A stretch of 64,000 bases of DNA from Streptomyces sp. NBC_01216 (GTDB lineage: Bacteria; Actinomycetota; Actinomycetes; Streptomycetales; Streptomycetaceae), in the NCBI RefSeq assembly GCF_035994945.1, contig NZ_CP108677.1, forward strand, positions 3,038,001 to 3,102,000, read 5' to 3'. The notes under the pieces are model-generated. The model had not been told where the DNA came from and searched no databases. It was given only the letters and a program-made list of their open reading frames with translations. The stretch's first letter is position 1, and each line of letters opens with the position of its first letter. The translations under genes and the position numbers were made by a program. Below, piece by piece: positions 54,215 to 62,867 of this stretch.

Positions 54215-56245
54215 ATGTCCGCGCCCGCACCCGGCGACCCGCTCGCGCGCGAACGCGCCCATCTCGCCGATTCCCGCGCCGCCCTGCGCGCGATGCGCGA
54301 GGACGTGGAGGCCCTCGACATCAAGGACGTCACCGCGAACTGGGTCAACTCGCTGGTGCTCGGCCGCCAGATCGAGGAGCGGATCAAGGCGCTCGCGGAC
54401 CTTTCCCACACCCCGCTCTTCTTCGGCCGGCTCGACTACCTGAGCAGCACGCAGGAGGGACGGCGGTTCTACATCGGCCGACGGCACGTCCACGACGCCG
54501 GCGGCGACCCGATGGTGATCGACTGGCGTGCGCCGGTGTCGCAGCCCTTCTACCGGGCGTCGCGGAAGGACCCGCAGGACGTGGGGCTGCGCCGCCGTTT
54601 CGGGTACACCGGGGGCGACCTCACCGCGTACGAGGACGAGCGGCTCTCCGACCCCGGGGAGGAGGAGCGGACCAGCAGGCTGCTGCAGGCGGAGATCGAG
54701 CGCCCGCGCGTGGGTCCGATGCGGGACATCGTCGCCACCATCCAGCCGGAGCAGGACGAGATCGTCCGGTCCGGTCTCTCCGGCACGGTGTGCGTCCAGG
54801 GCGGACCCGGCACCGGAAAGACGGCCGTCGGCCTGCACCGTGTCGCCTATCTGCTGTACGCCCACCGGGAGCGGCTGGCCCGCACCGGCACGCTGGTCAT
54901 CGGGCCGAACCGGTCCTTCCTGCAGTACATCGAGCAGGTGTTGCCCGCCCTCGGCGAGCTGGAGGTGCGGCAGGCGACGGTCGACGACCTCGTGGCGCAC
55001 GTCGAGGTACGCGACGTGGACGAGGCGGCGACGGCCGTGGTCAAGGGCGACGCGAGGATGGCGGAGGTGCTCCGCCGGGCGGTCCGTTCCCACGTCACGC
55101 TCCCGACGGAGTCACTCACGGTGGTGCGCGGCTCGCGGCGCTGGCGGATTCCTGCGTACGAACTGGAGGAGATCGTCCGGGAGTTGCTGGACCGGGACAT
55201 CCGCTACGGAGCCGCCCGCGGCGCCCTTCCCCAGCGGGTCGCGCACGCCGTCCTGGTGCGGATGGAGCAGGCGGGCGAGGCGCCGGACGACCGGGTGCAG
55301 GACGCGGTGGCGCGCAACGCGGCGGTGAAGGCGTTCGCGAAGGCGGTGTGGCCGCCGGTCGATCCGGCGAAGCTGGTGCTGCGGTTGCTGGGCGACGCCG
55401 CGTTCCTGACGGAGCACGCGGAGGGTGTCCTCGACGAGGACGAGCGTAAGCTGCTGCTCTGGGCGAAGCCGGCCAGGTCGGTGAAGTCGGCGAAGTGGTC
55501 GGCGGCGGACGCGGTGCTGATCGACGAGGCGCGGGACCTGGTGGAACGGACGCATTCGCTCGGTCACGTGGTGATCGACGAGGCGCAGGACCTGTCACCG
55601 ATGCAGTACCGGGCCGTGGGCCGCCGCTGCACGACGGGGTCGGCGACCGTCCTGGGCGACCTGGCGCAGGGCACGACGCCGTGGGCGACGGAGAGCTGGG
55701 CCGAGGCGCTGGCTCACCTGGGCAAGCCCGCGGCGGTCGTGGAGGAGCTGACGGCCGGCTTCCGTGTCCCGCGCGAGGTCATCGCATACGCCTCCCGGCT
55801 GCTGCCGCACATGTCGCCGGGGCTCGCGGCGGTGGAGTCGGTCCGGGAGAACCCCGGCTCGCTGACGGTCCGCGCCTGCGCACCGGAGGCGCTGGACGCG
55901 GAGGTGGTGGCGGCGTGCGTCGCGTCCCTCGGGCACGAGGGCTCGATCGGCCTGATCGCCGCGGACGCGCGGATCACACCGCTGGCGGAGGCGCTGACCG
56001 CCGCCGGCCTGCCGTACCTGTCACCGGGTGACGAGACCACGGCCGCCTCCCGGCTGACCCTGGTCCCCGCCTCGCTGGCGAAGGGCCTGGAGTACGACTA
56101 CGTGGTGCTGGACGACCCGGCGGCGGTCGTCGACGGCGAACCCGACGAGCGGACCGGTCTGCGTCGGCTGTACGTCGCGCTGACGCGTGCGGTGTCGGGA
56201 CTGACGGTTCTCCACTCCTCACCGTTGCCTCCGCAGTTGGCGTAG
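54215..56245 (+). CDS. HelD-like superfamily 1 helicase/ATPase
   Basis: A 676-residue UvrD/Rep-related ATPase. An N-terminal coiled coil (residues 8-64, LARERAHLADSRAALRAMRE and onward) is followed by GRRHVHDAGGDPMVIDWRAP, characteristic of HelD-like proteins. Walker A is QGGPGTGKTAVG (195-206), motif II is VVIDEAQDLSPMQYR, motif IV-like GFRVPREVIAYASRLLP and motif VI LRRLYVALTRAVSGL. HelD proteins detach stalled RNA polymerase, and a relative (HelR) gives rifamycin tolerance; no rifamycin-associated element is seen upstream. GGAGG precedes the ATG and TACACT near 54114 may be the -10. Confidence 0.88.
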   Translation: MSAPAPGDPLARERAHLADSRAALRAMREDVEALDIKDVTANWVNSLVLGRQIEERIKALADLSHTPLFFGRLDYLSSTQEGRRFYIGRRHVHDAGGDPMVIDWRAPVSQPFYRASRKDPQDVGLRRRFGYTGGDLTAYEDERLSDPGEEERTSRLLQAEIERPRVGPMRDIVATIQPEQDEIVRSGLSGTVCVQGGPGTGKTAVGLHRVAYLLYAHRERLARTGTLVIGPNRSFLQYIEQVLPALGELEVRQATVDDLVAHVEVRDVDEAATAVVKGDARMAEVLRRAVRSHVTLPTESLTVVRGSRRWRIPAYELEEIVRELLDRDIRYGAARGALPQRVAHAVLVRMEQAGEAPDDRVQDAVARNAAVKAFAKAVWPPVDPAKLVLRLLGDAAFLTEHAEGVLDEDERKLLLWAKPARSVKSAKWSAADAVLIDEARDLVERTHSLGHVVIDEAQDLSPMQYRAVGRRCTTGSATVLGDLAQGTTPWATESWAEALAHLGKPAAVVEELTAGFRVPREVIAYASRLLPHMSPGLAAVESVRENPGSLTVRACAPEALDAEVVAACVASLGHEGSIGLIAADARITPLAEALTAAGLPYLSPGDETTAASRLTLVPASLAKGLEYDYVVLDDPAAVVDGEPDERTGLRRLYVALTRAVSGLTVLHSSPLPPQLA

Positions 56246-56519
56246 CCGCGCGTGCCCGGCGGCCCGCGCCGGTGCGGCGTCGTGTGCCCCCGTCGTGCGG
56301 ACCGGGTGGGCTCGATGCCGCGTCTGCGGACGACCAGGATGATCACTATGACGATGTCGGCCAGGATGAACAGGCCCGCGCCCGGATGCATCTCGTCGGC
56401 GACCCGCCGCCTCATGGGACACGGAGACGCCGGAGCGGGATCGGGCGCGGGACCACCCGGCGGCCCCTGGCGTTTCTCCGGTGGCGGAGGAGGCGGGAGC
56501 GGCGGGGTCCGCCCGTGCG

Positions 56520-57428
56520 TCATGCCCCGGCGGCGTACTCGCCGAGCGCTTCGGTGAAGGTGCGGCGGGCGACGGTGGCCAGGACCGGGTTCCCGACCCG
56601 GTAGTGGTGCTCGGTGACCAGGCCCCAGCACAGCGCCCAGCCGCGCCCGCGGGCCCAGGTGGCGTCGTCGACCCGTGCGGCTTCCCGGAACAGCGGCCGG
56701 GTCTCGGGGGTCAGCAGGGTCCAGGCGACCATCATGTCGCAGGCGGGGTCGCCGGTCCCGACGCCGCCGAAGTCGATGACGGCGCTGAGGCGCCCGGCGC
56801 GGCCGAGGAGGTTGCCCGGCAGCAGATCGCCGTGGACCCAGACCGGGTCGCCCCGCCACTGGGGGAGGCGGAGCACCGACTCCCACGCCTCGGTCACCAG
56901 GGCCCGGTCGGCCGTGCCGTCGCCGTCGAGGGCGCGCAGGGCGCGCTCCGGCTGGTCCCCCGCCCACTCGGTGATCCGGCCGCCGCGGAAGGAAGCCGGG
57001 CCGCCGTCGGCGTCCACCGCGCGCAGGTCCCGTCCGAAGCGGCCCAATGCCTCTGCCGCGTGGGCGAGATCGTAGATCGGCGCGGTGAAGGCGTCGTCCC
57101 CTTCGAGCCAGCCGTACACCGACCAGGGCAGTGGGAAGTCCTTCCCTGGCAGGCCGAGACCGAGGGGCACCGGCACGGGCAGCGGAAGACGCGGGGCGAG
57201 GTGGGGCAACCAGCGCTGCTCCTTCGCGACCTGGCGGGCCGCGCCGGGCGCGCGGGGCAGCCGGACGACGAGGTCGTCGCCGAGGCGGTACATGGCGTTG
57301 TCCGTACCGGCCGAGGGCACCGCGCGGACCGCGAGCCCGGCCCACCGGGGGAAGCGGTCCGCGACGAGTCCGCGGACGAGGTCCTCGTCGATGTGCGGTT
57401 CACCGGTCTTCTTCCTCGGGTCGGCCAT
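56520..57428 (-). CDS. aminoglycoside phosphotransferase-family kinase
   Basis: A 302-residue APH-fold protein. Kinase-like motifs are RLPRAPGAARQVAKEQRWLP, the catalytic loop VWVHGDLLPGNLL with the Asp base, and the Mg-binding VIDFGGVGTGDPACD. A Ser/Thr-like N-lobe starts MADPRKKTGEPHIDEDL. The family phosphorylates aminoglycosides, macrolides or small metabolites. Resistance is not implied. The ATG at 57428 is preceded by TACCGT eight bases away. It converges with the HelD-like gene across 274 bases with no clear gene. Confidence 0.88.
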   Translation of the reverse strand: MADPRKKTGEPHIDEDLVRGLVADRFPRWAGLAVRAVPSAGTDNAMYRLGDDLVVRLPRAPGAARQVAKEQRWLPHLAPRLPLPVPVPLGLGLPGKDFPLPWSVYGWLEGDDAFTAPIYDLAHAAEALGRFGRDLRAVDADGGPASFRGGRITEWAGDQPERALRALDGDGTADRALVTEAWESVLRLPQWRGDPVWVHGDLLPGNLLGRAGRLSAVIDFGGVGTGDPACDMMVAWTLLTPETRPLFREAARVDDATWARGRGWALCWGLVTEHHYRVGNPVLATVARRTFTEALGEYAAGA

Positions 57429-57838
57429 GACCCGGGACGGTAACCGGCCGCGGCGCGCGGCGGCCACCACATAAATGCGGGGCCCACGGCCACGGGGCCC
57501 CGGAGCCACCGGGCACCCCCCCCGGTCGCTCCTGACGCTCTGGTCGCTCCGACGACGCCCTCTCGGAGCGGAACCAGCGGGAGGCGGAGTCGGCGGGAGC
57601 GGAGTCGGCAGGTGGCCGGACCCGCCGGTTCCGGAACCACCGGATTCCATCCGCGCGGCGGCGAGGGCGTGTGGGGGAAGTAGCCCCGTCCGCCCGGAGG
57701 GCGGGGCCCGCGGCGCCTGGTGCGTGCGACCGCGAGGCGGAGGATCGTCCTCGTACCGGGCGTACTCGGATGACTCCGACAACGCGGCGAGCGTGCGTAC
57801 CAGGCGTCACGGGCCGGGAGGGACTCCCGCGACACGTC
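57429..57838. other. 410-base gap, no gene recognised
   Basis: This lies between the CutC stop and the APH start on the same strand. Reading frames here have no consistent coding bias. It contains a short tandem repeat near 57571-57610 (two copies of GCGGAGTCGGC with G/A-rich spacers) and a GC-rich stem near 57688-57707. A promoter for the APH gene should be near its left end. Confidence 0.45.
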
Positions 57839-58528
57839 CTAGGCGTCCAGCGCCTCGCGCCAGGTGCGGACCGCGTCCGCCGAGACCGGGGCGGCCCAGC
57901 CCTGGGGGCGGGCCGCGCCGCCGATGTGGAACGCGCCGAGGCCGGCGGCCCGCAGCGTCGGCAGGTGGTCGAGGCGGAGGCCGCCGCCGACGAGGATCTG
58001 CGGCTCGTAGCCGGGTTCGTCGCCGCGGGCCGCCTCGGCGCGCAGGACGGGCAGGCCGTCGTCGACGCCGGTCGCCGCGCCCGCTGTGAGGTAGGTGTCC
58101 AGGCCCGGGAGGTCCGCGAGTTCCTTGCGCAGCGCGTCGCGGTCGCCGGCGCGGTCGATCGCCCGGTGGAAGGTCCAACGGCAGCCGTCGAGTACCGCGA
58201 GAAGGCGTTCGACCGCCACCAGGTCGGGCGCCCCGTCCTCCGTCAGGAAGCCGAGGACGAACTCGTCCGCGCCCGCGTCCCGCAGGTCCCGCGCGCGGTC
58301 GACCAGCGCGTCCACGTCTCCGGCCGCGAACCCGTCGGTCAGCCTGAGCATCACGCGCAGCGGGATGTCGACCGCGGCACGGATCGTCTGGAATCCGGTC
58401 CGGGAGGGGGTCAGCCCGTCCGCCGCCATGTCGGTGACCAGCTCGAGGCGGTCCGCCCCGCCGGCCTGGGCAGCGACCGCGTCCTCCTCGTCGAGGGCGA
58501 TCACCTCCAGCACTGCACGGTTGCTCAT
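57839..58528 (-). CDS. cutC: CutC-family TIM-barrel protein
   Basis: A 229-residue CutC homologue: LEVIALDEEDAVAAQAGGAD, RLELVTDMAADGLTPS, TFHRAIDRAGD and LVGGGLRLDHLPTL followed by FHIGGAARP. The family was named for copper tolerance, but many members bind copper weakly and the barrel resembles enzymes, so its activity is unsettled. Of two nearby ATGs, I take 58528, which has GGAGG ten bases upstream; the first ATG is too close to it. It diverges from copA. The gap carries three CsoR-type operators and a DasR-like site close to this gene. Confidence 0.9.
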   Translation of the reverse strand: MSNRAVLEVIALDEEDAVAAQAGGADRLELVTDMAADGLTPSRTGFQTIRAAVDIPLRVMLRLTDGFAAGDVDALVDRARDLRDAGADEFVLGFLTEDGAPDLVAVERLLAVLDGCRWTFHRAIDRAGDRDALRKELADLPGLDTYLTAGAATGVDDGLPVLRAEAARGDEPGYEPQILVGGGLRLDHLPTLRAAGLGAFHIGGAARPQGWAAPVSADAVRTWREALDA

Positions 58529-58559
58529 TGAGCCCATTCCTCCAGGGATGACGACTTCT

Positions 58560-58575
58560 ACAGGTCTAGTCCATT
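58560..58575. promoter_or_regulatory. DasR-responsive-element-like site upstream of cutC
   Basis: ACAGGTCTAGTCCATT matches the Streptomyces dre consensus A(C/G)TGGTCTAGACCA(C/G)T at 13 of 16 positions, including the central GGTCTAG. It lies 32-47 bases upstream of the cutC start. DasR is the N-acetylglucosamine-responsive GntR regulator. Match by eye only. Confidence 0.5.
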
Positions 58576-58657
58576 CCCCAGCCTAGCCGTGCCCGTGACC
58601 TCCCGCACCGCGCATCGCACTCCCACGCCCGGGCGACCGTCGCACCCGACCCCGGGA

Positions 58658-58674
58658 ATACCCCTAAGAGGTAT
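58658..58674. promoter_or_regulatory. CsoR-type copper operator, site 1
   Basis: ATACC, seven bases, GGTAT. It is the most cutC-proximal of three sites and about 177 bases upstream of copA. CsoR repressors bind ATACCC-type G-rich palindromes and release them when copper(I) binds. Confidence 0.65.
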
Positions 58675-58705
58675 GTGATCCACCTGTCGGAACGCCTTGC
58701 ACCCA

Positions 58706-58722
58706 ATACCGCCTGGGGGTAT
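58706..58722. promoter_or_regulatory. CsoR-type copper operator, site 2
   Basis: ATACCGCC TGGGGGTAT carries the ATACC...GGGTAT dyad, 48 bases after site 1. Confidence 0.65.
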
Positions 58723-58738
58723 ACATGACCAGAGAAAA

Positions 58739-58757
58739 GATACCCCCCTAGGGTATC
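58739..58757. promoter_or_regulatory. CsoR-type copper operator, site 3
   Basis: GATACCC...GGGTATC is the most symmetric of the three and is followed by about 93 bases to the copA start, so it probably overlaps or abuts the copA promoter. Confidence 0.75.
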
Positions 58758-58850
58758 TACTACCGCACCGCGCACCGACGTGCCTCGTATCCCTGACGAC
58801 CGGGTGACACCCGCCGGAAGAGAACCGAACCCAGAGGAGAAAGGCCCCTC

Positions 58851-61121
58851 ATGACCACGACCACGTCCGGCGCCACCCGGGTCGAACTCGCCATCGGCGG
58901 CATGACCTGCGCCTCGTGCGCGGCCCGCGTCGAGAAGAAGCTCAACCGCATGGACGGGGTCGAGGCCACCGTCAACTACGCCACGGAGAAGGCGTGGATC
59001 ACCTTCGGCGCGGACGTCACCACCGCCGACCTCGTCGCCACCGTGGAGGCCACCGGCTACACCGCCACCGCGCCACGGCCGGAGCGCCCCCGGGGTGAGG
59101 AGTCCGGCGGCGACGGCCCCTCCGGCGAGGAGCGGGCCGAGGAGGAACTGCGCCCCCTCAGACAGCGGCTGGTCACCGCCGTGACCCTCGCCGTCCCGGT
59201 CGTCGCGATGGCGATGATCCCGGCGCTCCAGATCGAGTACTGGCAGTGGCTGAGCCTCACGCTCGCCGCGCCCGTCGTCGTCTACGCCGCCTGGCCCTTC
59301 CACCGGGCCGCCTGGACCAACGCCCGCCACGGGGCGGCCACCATGGACACGCTCATCTCGGTCGGTACGACCGCCGCGTTCCTGTGGTCGCTGTGGGCGC
59401 TGTTCTTCGGCACCGCCGGAACACCCGGGATGACCCACCCCTTCGCCTTCACCATCGCCCGCACCGACGGCGCCGGGAACATCTACCTGGAGGCCGCGGC
59501 CGGCGTCACCGCCTTCATCCTGGCGGGCCGGTACTTCGAGGCCCGCTCCAAGCGCAAGGCCGGGGCCGCCCTCAGAGCCCTGATGCGACTCGGTGCCAAG
59601 GAGGTCACCCTCCTGCGCGGGGGTCAGGAGATCACCGTGCCGACCTCCGAACTCCTGGCCGGCACCCGCTTCCTGGTCCGGCCCGGCGAGAAGATCGCCA
59701 CCGACGGCGTCGTCGTGGAGGGCTCCTCCGCGGTGGACACCTCGATGCTCACCGGCGAGTCCGTACCGGTCGAGGTGTCCGTCGGCGACTCGGTGACCGG
59801 CGCCACCCTGAACGCCGGCGGCCGGCTCGTCGTGCGGGCCACCCGCGTCGGCTCCGACACCCAGCTCGCCCGGATGGCGAAGCTGGTCGAGGACGCCCAG
59901 AACGGCAAGGCCGCGGCCCAGCGGCTCGCCGACCGGATCTCCGCCGTCTTCGTCCCGGTGGTCATCGCGCTCGCGCTCGCCACCCTCGGCTTCTGGCTCG
60001 GCACGGGTTCCGGTCCGACCGCGGCGTTCACCGCGGCCGTGGCCGTACTGATCATCGCCTGCCCCTGCGCGCTGGGACTCGCCACCCCGACCGCCCTCAT
60101 GGTCGGCACCGGCCGCGGAGCCCAGCTCGGCATCCTCATCAAGGGACCCGAGGTCCTGGAGTCCACCCGCGCGGTCGACACCATCGTCCTGGACAAGACC
60201 GGCACCGTCACCACCGGCCGGATGACCCTGCTCGCGGTCCACACCACCGCGGACACCGACGAGAGCGAGGTCCTGAGGCTCGCCGGCGCGCTGGAGCACG
60301 CCTCGGAGCATCCGGTCGCCCGCGCGGTCGCGGCCGGCGCCGCCGAGCGGACCGGCACCCTGCCCACGCCCGAGGACTTCGCCAACGTCCCCGGCCTCGG
60401 CGTCCAGGGTGTCGTCGAGGGCCACGCCGTCCTCGTCGGCCGCGAGAAGCTGCTCGACGAGTGGGCGGTGGAGCTGCCCGCGGAACTCAGGTCCGCCAAG
60501 GCCGAGGCCGAGCGGGCGGGCCGGACCGCCATCGCGGTGGCCTGGGACGGCGAGGCGCGCGCCGTCCTGGAGGTCGCGGACGCCGTCAAGGAGACCAGCG
60601 CCGAGGCCATCGCCCGACTGCGCGCGCTCGGCCTCACCCCGATCCTCCTGACCGGCGACAACGAGGCGGTCGCCATGTCCGTGGCAGCCGAGGTCGGGAT
60701 CGACGAGGTCATCGCCGGGGTCATGCCGCAGGACAAGGTCGACGTCGTCAAGCGGCTCCAGGCGGAGGGCCGTTCGGTCGCCATGGTCGGTGACGGGGTG
60801 AACGACGCCGCCGCGCTCGCCCAGGCGGACCTGGGCCTGGCGATGGGCACCGGGACCGACGCGGCCATCGAGGCCGGCGACCTGACGCTCGTACGGGGAG
60901 ACCTGCGCGCCGCGGCCGACGCCATCAGGCTCTCCCGCAGGACCCTCGGTACCATCCGCACCAACCTCTTCTGGGCCTTCGCCTACAACGTGGCCGCCCT
61001 GCCGCTCGCCGCGGCCGGACTGCTCAACCCGATGATCGCGGGCGCCGCCATGGCGTTCTCCTCGGTCTTCGTGGTCGGCAACAGCCTGCGCCTGCGCGGC
61101 TTCCGGGCCGCCGACGCGTGA
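58851..61121 (+). CDS. copA: copper-exporting P1B-type ATPase
   Basis: A 756-residue heavy-metal pump. One N-terminal heavy-metal-associated domain carries GMTCASC (Cys20, Cys23). The actuator TGES motif is at 301-304, the membrane copper motif CPC is at 404-406 ([14 protein letters not shown]), the phosphorylated Asp448 is in [10 protein letters not shown], the HP motif is [11 protein letters not shown], and the hinge is [16 protein letters not shown]. It pumps Cu(I) out of the cell. The gene is under three CsoR-type operators, so copper should derepress it. No csoR or CopZ-type chaperone gene is adjacent. A strong terminator follows. Confidence 0.96.
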   Translation: MTTTTSGATRVELAIGGMTCASCAARVEKKLNRMDGVEATVNYATEKAWITFGADVTTADLVATVEATGYTATAPRPERPRGEESGGDGPSGEERAEEELRPLRQRLVTAVTLAVPVVAMAMIPALQIEYWQWLSLTLAAPVVVYAAWPFHRAAWTNARHGAATMDTLISVGTTAAFLWSLWALFFGTAGTPGMTHPFAFTIARTDGAGNIYLEAAAGVTAFILAGRYFEARSKRKAGAALRALMRLGAKEVTLLRGGQEITVPTSELLAGTRFLVRPGEKIATDGVVVEGSSAVDTSMLTGESVPVEVSVGDSVTGATLNAGGRLVVRATRVGSDTQLARMAKLVEDAQNGKAAAQRLADRISAVFVPVVIALALATLGFWLGTGSGPTAAFTAAVAVLIIACPCALGLATPTALMVGTGRGAQLGILIKGPEVLESTRAVDTIVLDKTGTVTTGRMTLLAVHTTADTDESEVLRLAGALEHASEHPVARAVAAGAAERTGTLPTPEDFANVPGLGVQGVVEGHAVLVGREKLLDEWAVELPAELRSAKAEAERAGRTAIAVAWDGEARAVLEVADAVKETSAEAIARLRALGLTPILLTGDNEAVAMSVAAEVGIDEVIAGVMPQDKVDVVKRLQAEGRSVAMVGDGVNDAAALAQADLGLAMGTGTDAAIEAGDLTLVRGDLRAAADAIRLSRRTLGTIRTNLFWAFAYNVAALPLAAAGLLNPMIAGAAMAFSSVFVVGNSLRLRGFRAADA

Positions 61122-61138
61122 CACGGAACCCGGAGGAA

Positions 61139-61167
61139 CGCCCGGCCGGGAACGAACCGGCCGGGCG
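61139..61167 (+). terminator. copA terminator
   Basis: An 11-base stem, CGCCCGGCCGG with its complement, encloses GAACGAA, 18 bases after the copA stop. Confidence 0.8.
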
Positions 61168-61249
61168 CAAGCCTGTCGGGGCGCGGGCGGGCCGGCGCCA
61201 TGTCGGTGGGGTACGCCGCAAGTACCCACGCGCCGGGCCGCCTTCTGCC

Positions 61250-61255
61250 TACGAT
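61250..61255 (+). promoter_or_regulatory. -10 box (TACGAT) of the leaderless serine-repeat gene
   Basis: TACGAT, six bases (CACCCC), ATG at 61262; no ribosome binding site. Confidence 0.55.
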
Positions 61256-61261
61256 CACCCC

Positions 61262-61651
61262 ATGACCCCGCCCCAGACGCCCACCGTGCCCCAGACGCCG
61301 CAGCGGTCCTCCTTCCCCCTGCCTCAGTGGCCGTGGGAGTCCGTGCTCTCGATCGGGTCCGTGGGCTCGATCCTCTCGATCGGCTCGGTGGGCTCCACGC
61401 TCTCGATCGGCTCCGTCGGGTCCGTCCTGTCCGTCGGGTCGGTCGGCAGCGCGCTCTCGTTCGGCTCGATCGGGTCGGCTCTCTCGCTCCTGTCCACCGG
61501 GTCCTGGCTGAGCACCGGCTCGCTGCTGTCGGCGCAGTCGCGGTGGTCCGTCCTGTCCTACCGTTCCCAGCGGGGCTTCATGGCGGTCGGCGCGGTCGCG
61601 GCGCTCACCGGCATGACACTGCTGAGCGCCCGCAGGCACGGCGCCCGCTGA
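61262..61651 (+). CDS. serine-every-third-residue repeat protein with C-terminal TM helix
   Basis: A 129-residue protein with three parts: a Pro/Gln/Thr-rich head (1-26), a repeat block, and a hydrophobic helix (GFMAVGAVAALTGMTLLSA) ending in a basic tail RRHGAR. From residue 27 to 102 every third residue is serine, 26 in an unbroken series, as xxS triplets grouped into nines such as VLSIGSVGS and ILSIGSVGS. The other positions are mostly V, I, L and G. Serine codons vary (tcc, tcg, agc) while the amino acid does not, and third positions are all G or C, so selection is on the protein. A triangular beta-solenoid is one plausible fold. I do not recognise the family; function is unknown. Confidence 0.85.
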   Translation: MTPPQTPTVPQTPQRSSFPLPQWPWESVLSIGSVGSILSIGSVGSTLSIGSVGSVLSVGSVGSALSFGSIGSALSLLSTGSWLSTGSLLSAQSRWSVLSYRSQRGFMAVGAVAALTGMTLLSARRHGAR

Positions 61652-61734
61652 GCGACGCCGCCCGCGCCCCCGCACCCCCGCACCCCCGCACCTTGGGGCC
61701 GCGCCGACGACCCGGGCTTCGCGACGCGCCCCAC

Positions 61735-62361
61735 CTAGACCACCAGCGTGATCGCCAGGCCGGTGATCAGTGCGCTCGACAGCAGGGCCGTCGCCAGGCG
61801 CCCGCGCGGACCGGCCGGCCCCCGCCCCAGCAGTGCCCCGCCCGTGGCCAGGAAGAGCTGCCAGCTGGCGGAGGCGAGCGTCGCGGCCAGCACGAACGCG
61901 GCGCGGGCCGTCGTCGTCGGCGGCGCCGAAGGGCCGGTGGCCAGGACCAGGGCCGCGAAATAGATCACCGTCATCGGGTTCAGGACCGTGAGACCGAGGA
62001 AGGTCAGGTAGGCGCGCGACGGTGTGAGCGGCTTCCCGCCGCCGTCGCTCGTGGCGCTCTCGCGCGCCCGGTGGGTGCGCAGTGCCGTCAGGGCGCCGCG
62101 TGCCGCCAGGAACACCAGCAGCGCCGCCGACGCCCACCGCAGTGGAGCCATGACGGGGGTCAGGAGCGGGACGAGCGCCGCACCGCCCAGGACCGCGATC
62201 AGGGCGTAGAGCCCGTCGGCCGTGGCGATGCCGAGCGCAGCGCCCGCGCCGGTACGCCAGCCCGTGCGGGCGGTGACGGCCACCAGGTAGACGCCGACCG
62301 CCCCGATCGGGATCGCGATGCCGTAGCCGGCGACCAGGCCCGCCACGAACACGGCGGTCAC
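61735..62361 (-). CDS. LysE/RhtB-family amino acid exporter
   Basis: A 208-residue membrane protein with six helices. Family features are FVAGLVAGYGIAIPIGAVGV at the N-terminus (the G-x-x-P-G-A-like LysE opening, here IPIGAVG), a polar cytoplasmic loop near residues 95-110, and TFLGLTVLNPMTVIYFAALV with the conserved NP motif. It exports a small amino acid or analogue. The GTG at 62361 overlaps the DUF2087 stop in a GTGA, so the two are translationally coupled. Confidence 0.88.
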   Translation of the reverse strand: MTAVFVAGLVAGYGIAIPIGAVGVYLVAVTARTGWRTGAGAALGIATADGLYALIAVLGGAALVPLLTPVMAPLRWASAALLVFLAARGALTALRTHRARESATSDGGGKPLTPSRAYLTFLGLTVLNPMTVIYFAALVLATGPSAPPTTTARAAFVLAATLASASWQLFLATGGALLGRGPAGPRGRLATALLSSALITGLAITLVV

Positions 62362-62669
62362 GCGACGGAGAGGGCCGCGCCTTCGGGGGAGCCGGGCCGC
62401 TGCTGTCGGCGGTAGGCCGAGCCGTCCTTCGTGCGGGAGAGGTGGCCGCCGACCACCAGATGGCGGCGGAGGGCCGGGAAGTCCGGGTGGACGGTGCGCA
62501 GGGCCTCGTTGACCTCCCGCTCGGTGAGGGAGCGGGCGGGCTCGAAGAGCGACGCGGCGAGATGCGCGAGGAGTTGTTCGCGGCGGGCGGGCTTGCGCGG
62601 GATGCCCTTCAGGCGTCCGTCGGCGGTGAACAGGTCGTCCAAGGGGCCCGGCACGGCAGGGGAGGTCAT
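62358..62669 (-). CDS. DUF2087 domain protein
   Basis: A 103-residue protein: DLFTADGRLKGIPRKPARRE, then FEPARSLTEREVNEALRTVH and PALRRHLVVGGHLSRTKDGS. DUF2087 is a small winged-helix-like domain often fused to ArsR- or MarR-type regulators; the conserved RKPAKR...LTEREVN...D...RRxLVD pattern is clear. It probably binds DNA or RNA and may regulate the coupled LysE exporter. The start at 62669 is preceded by CACTCT seven bases away, consistent with a leaderless mRNA. Confidence 0.87.
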   Translation of the reverse strand: MTSPAVPGPLDDLFTADGRLKGIPRKPARREQLLAHLAASLFEPARSLTEREVNEALRTVHPDFPALRRHLVVGGHLSRTKDGSAYRRQQRPGSPEGAALSVA

Positions 62670-62867
62670 GGCCGGAAGAGTGGCGCCTCGGACCCCTTCC
62701 CGGCAACGGCTTTTCGCACGCGCGCAGGCCGCCGCCGGGCGCGTACACGCGGCGGCGGCGGTGCCTTCGCGGAACGCCGCGTCCCGCACCCGGGACCGTT
62801 CCGTGGACACGGGGACAACGCGCCCGGGAGGCCGCGCTCTCACCCGGCGGAGCGGCAGAATGTCTCC

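Noticed and set aside
56098..56415. Minus-strand frame with one TM-like segment (LFILADIVIVIILVVRRRG)
   Set aside because: It overlaps the HelD-like gene by about 148 coding bases, lacks a ribosome binding site and has poor third-position bias.
61324..61515. Antisense repeat frame rich in DPTEPIES units
   Set aside because: It is the mirror of the 27-base repeat in the serine-triplet gene; the plus frame has uniform G/C third positions and a leaderless promoter.
61665..61692. Short tandem CCCCCGCA repeats after the serine-repeat gene
   Set aside because: Simple GC-rich tract of three units; no gene or structure depends on it.
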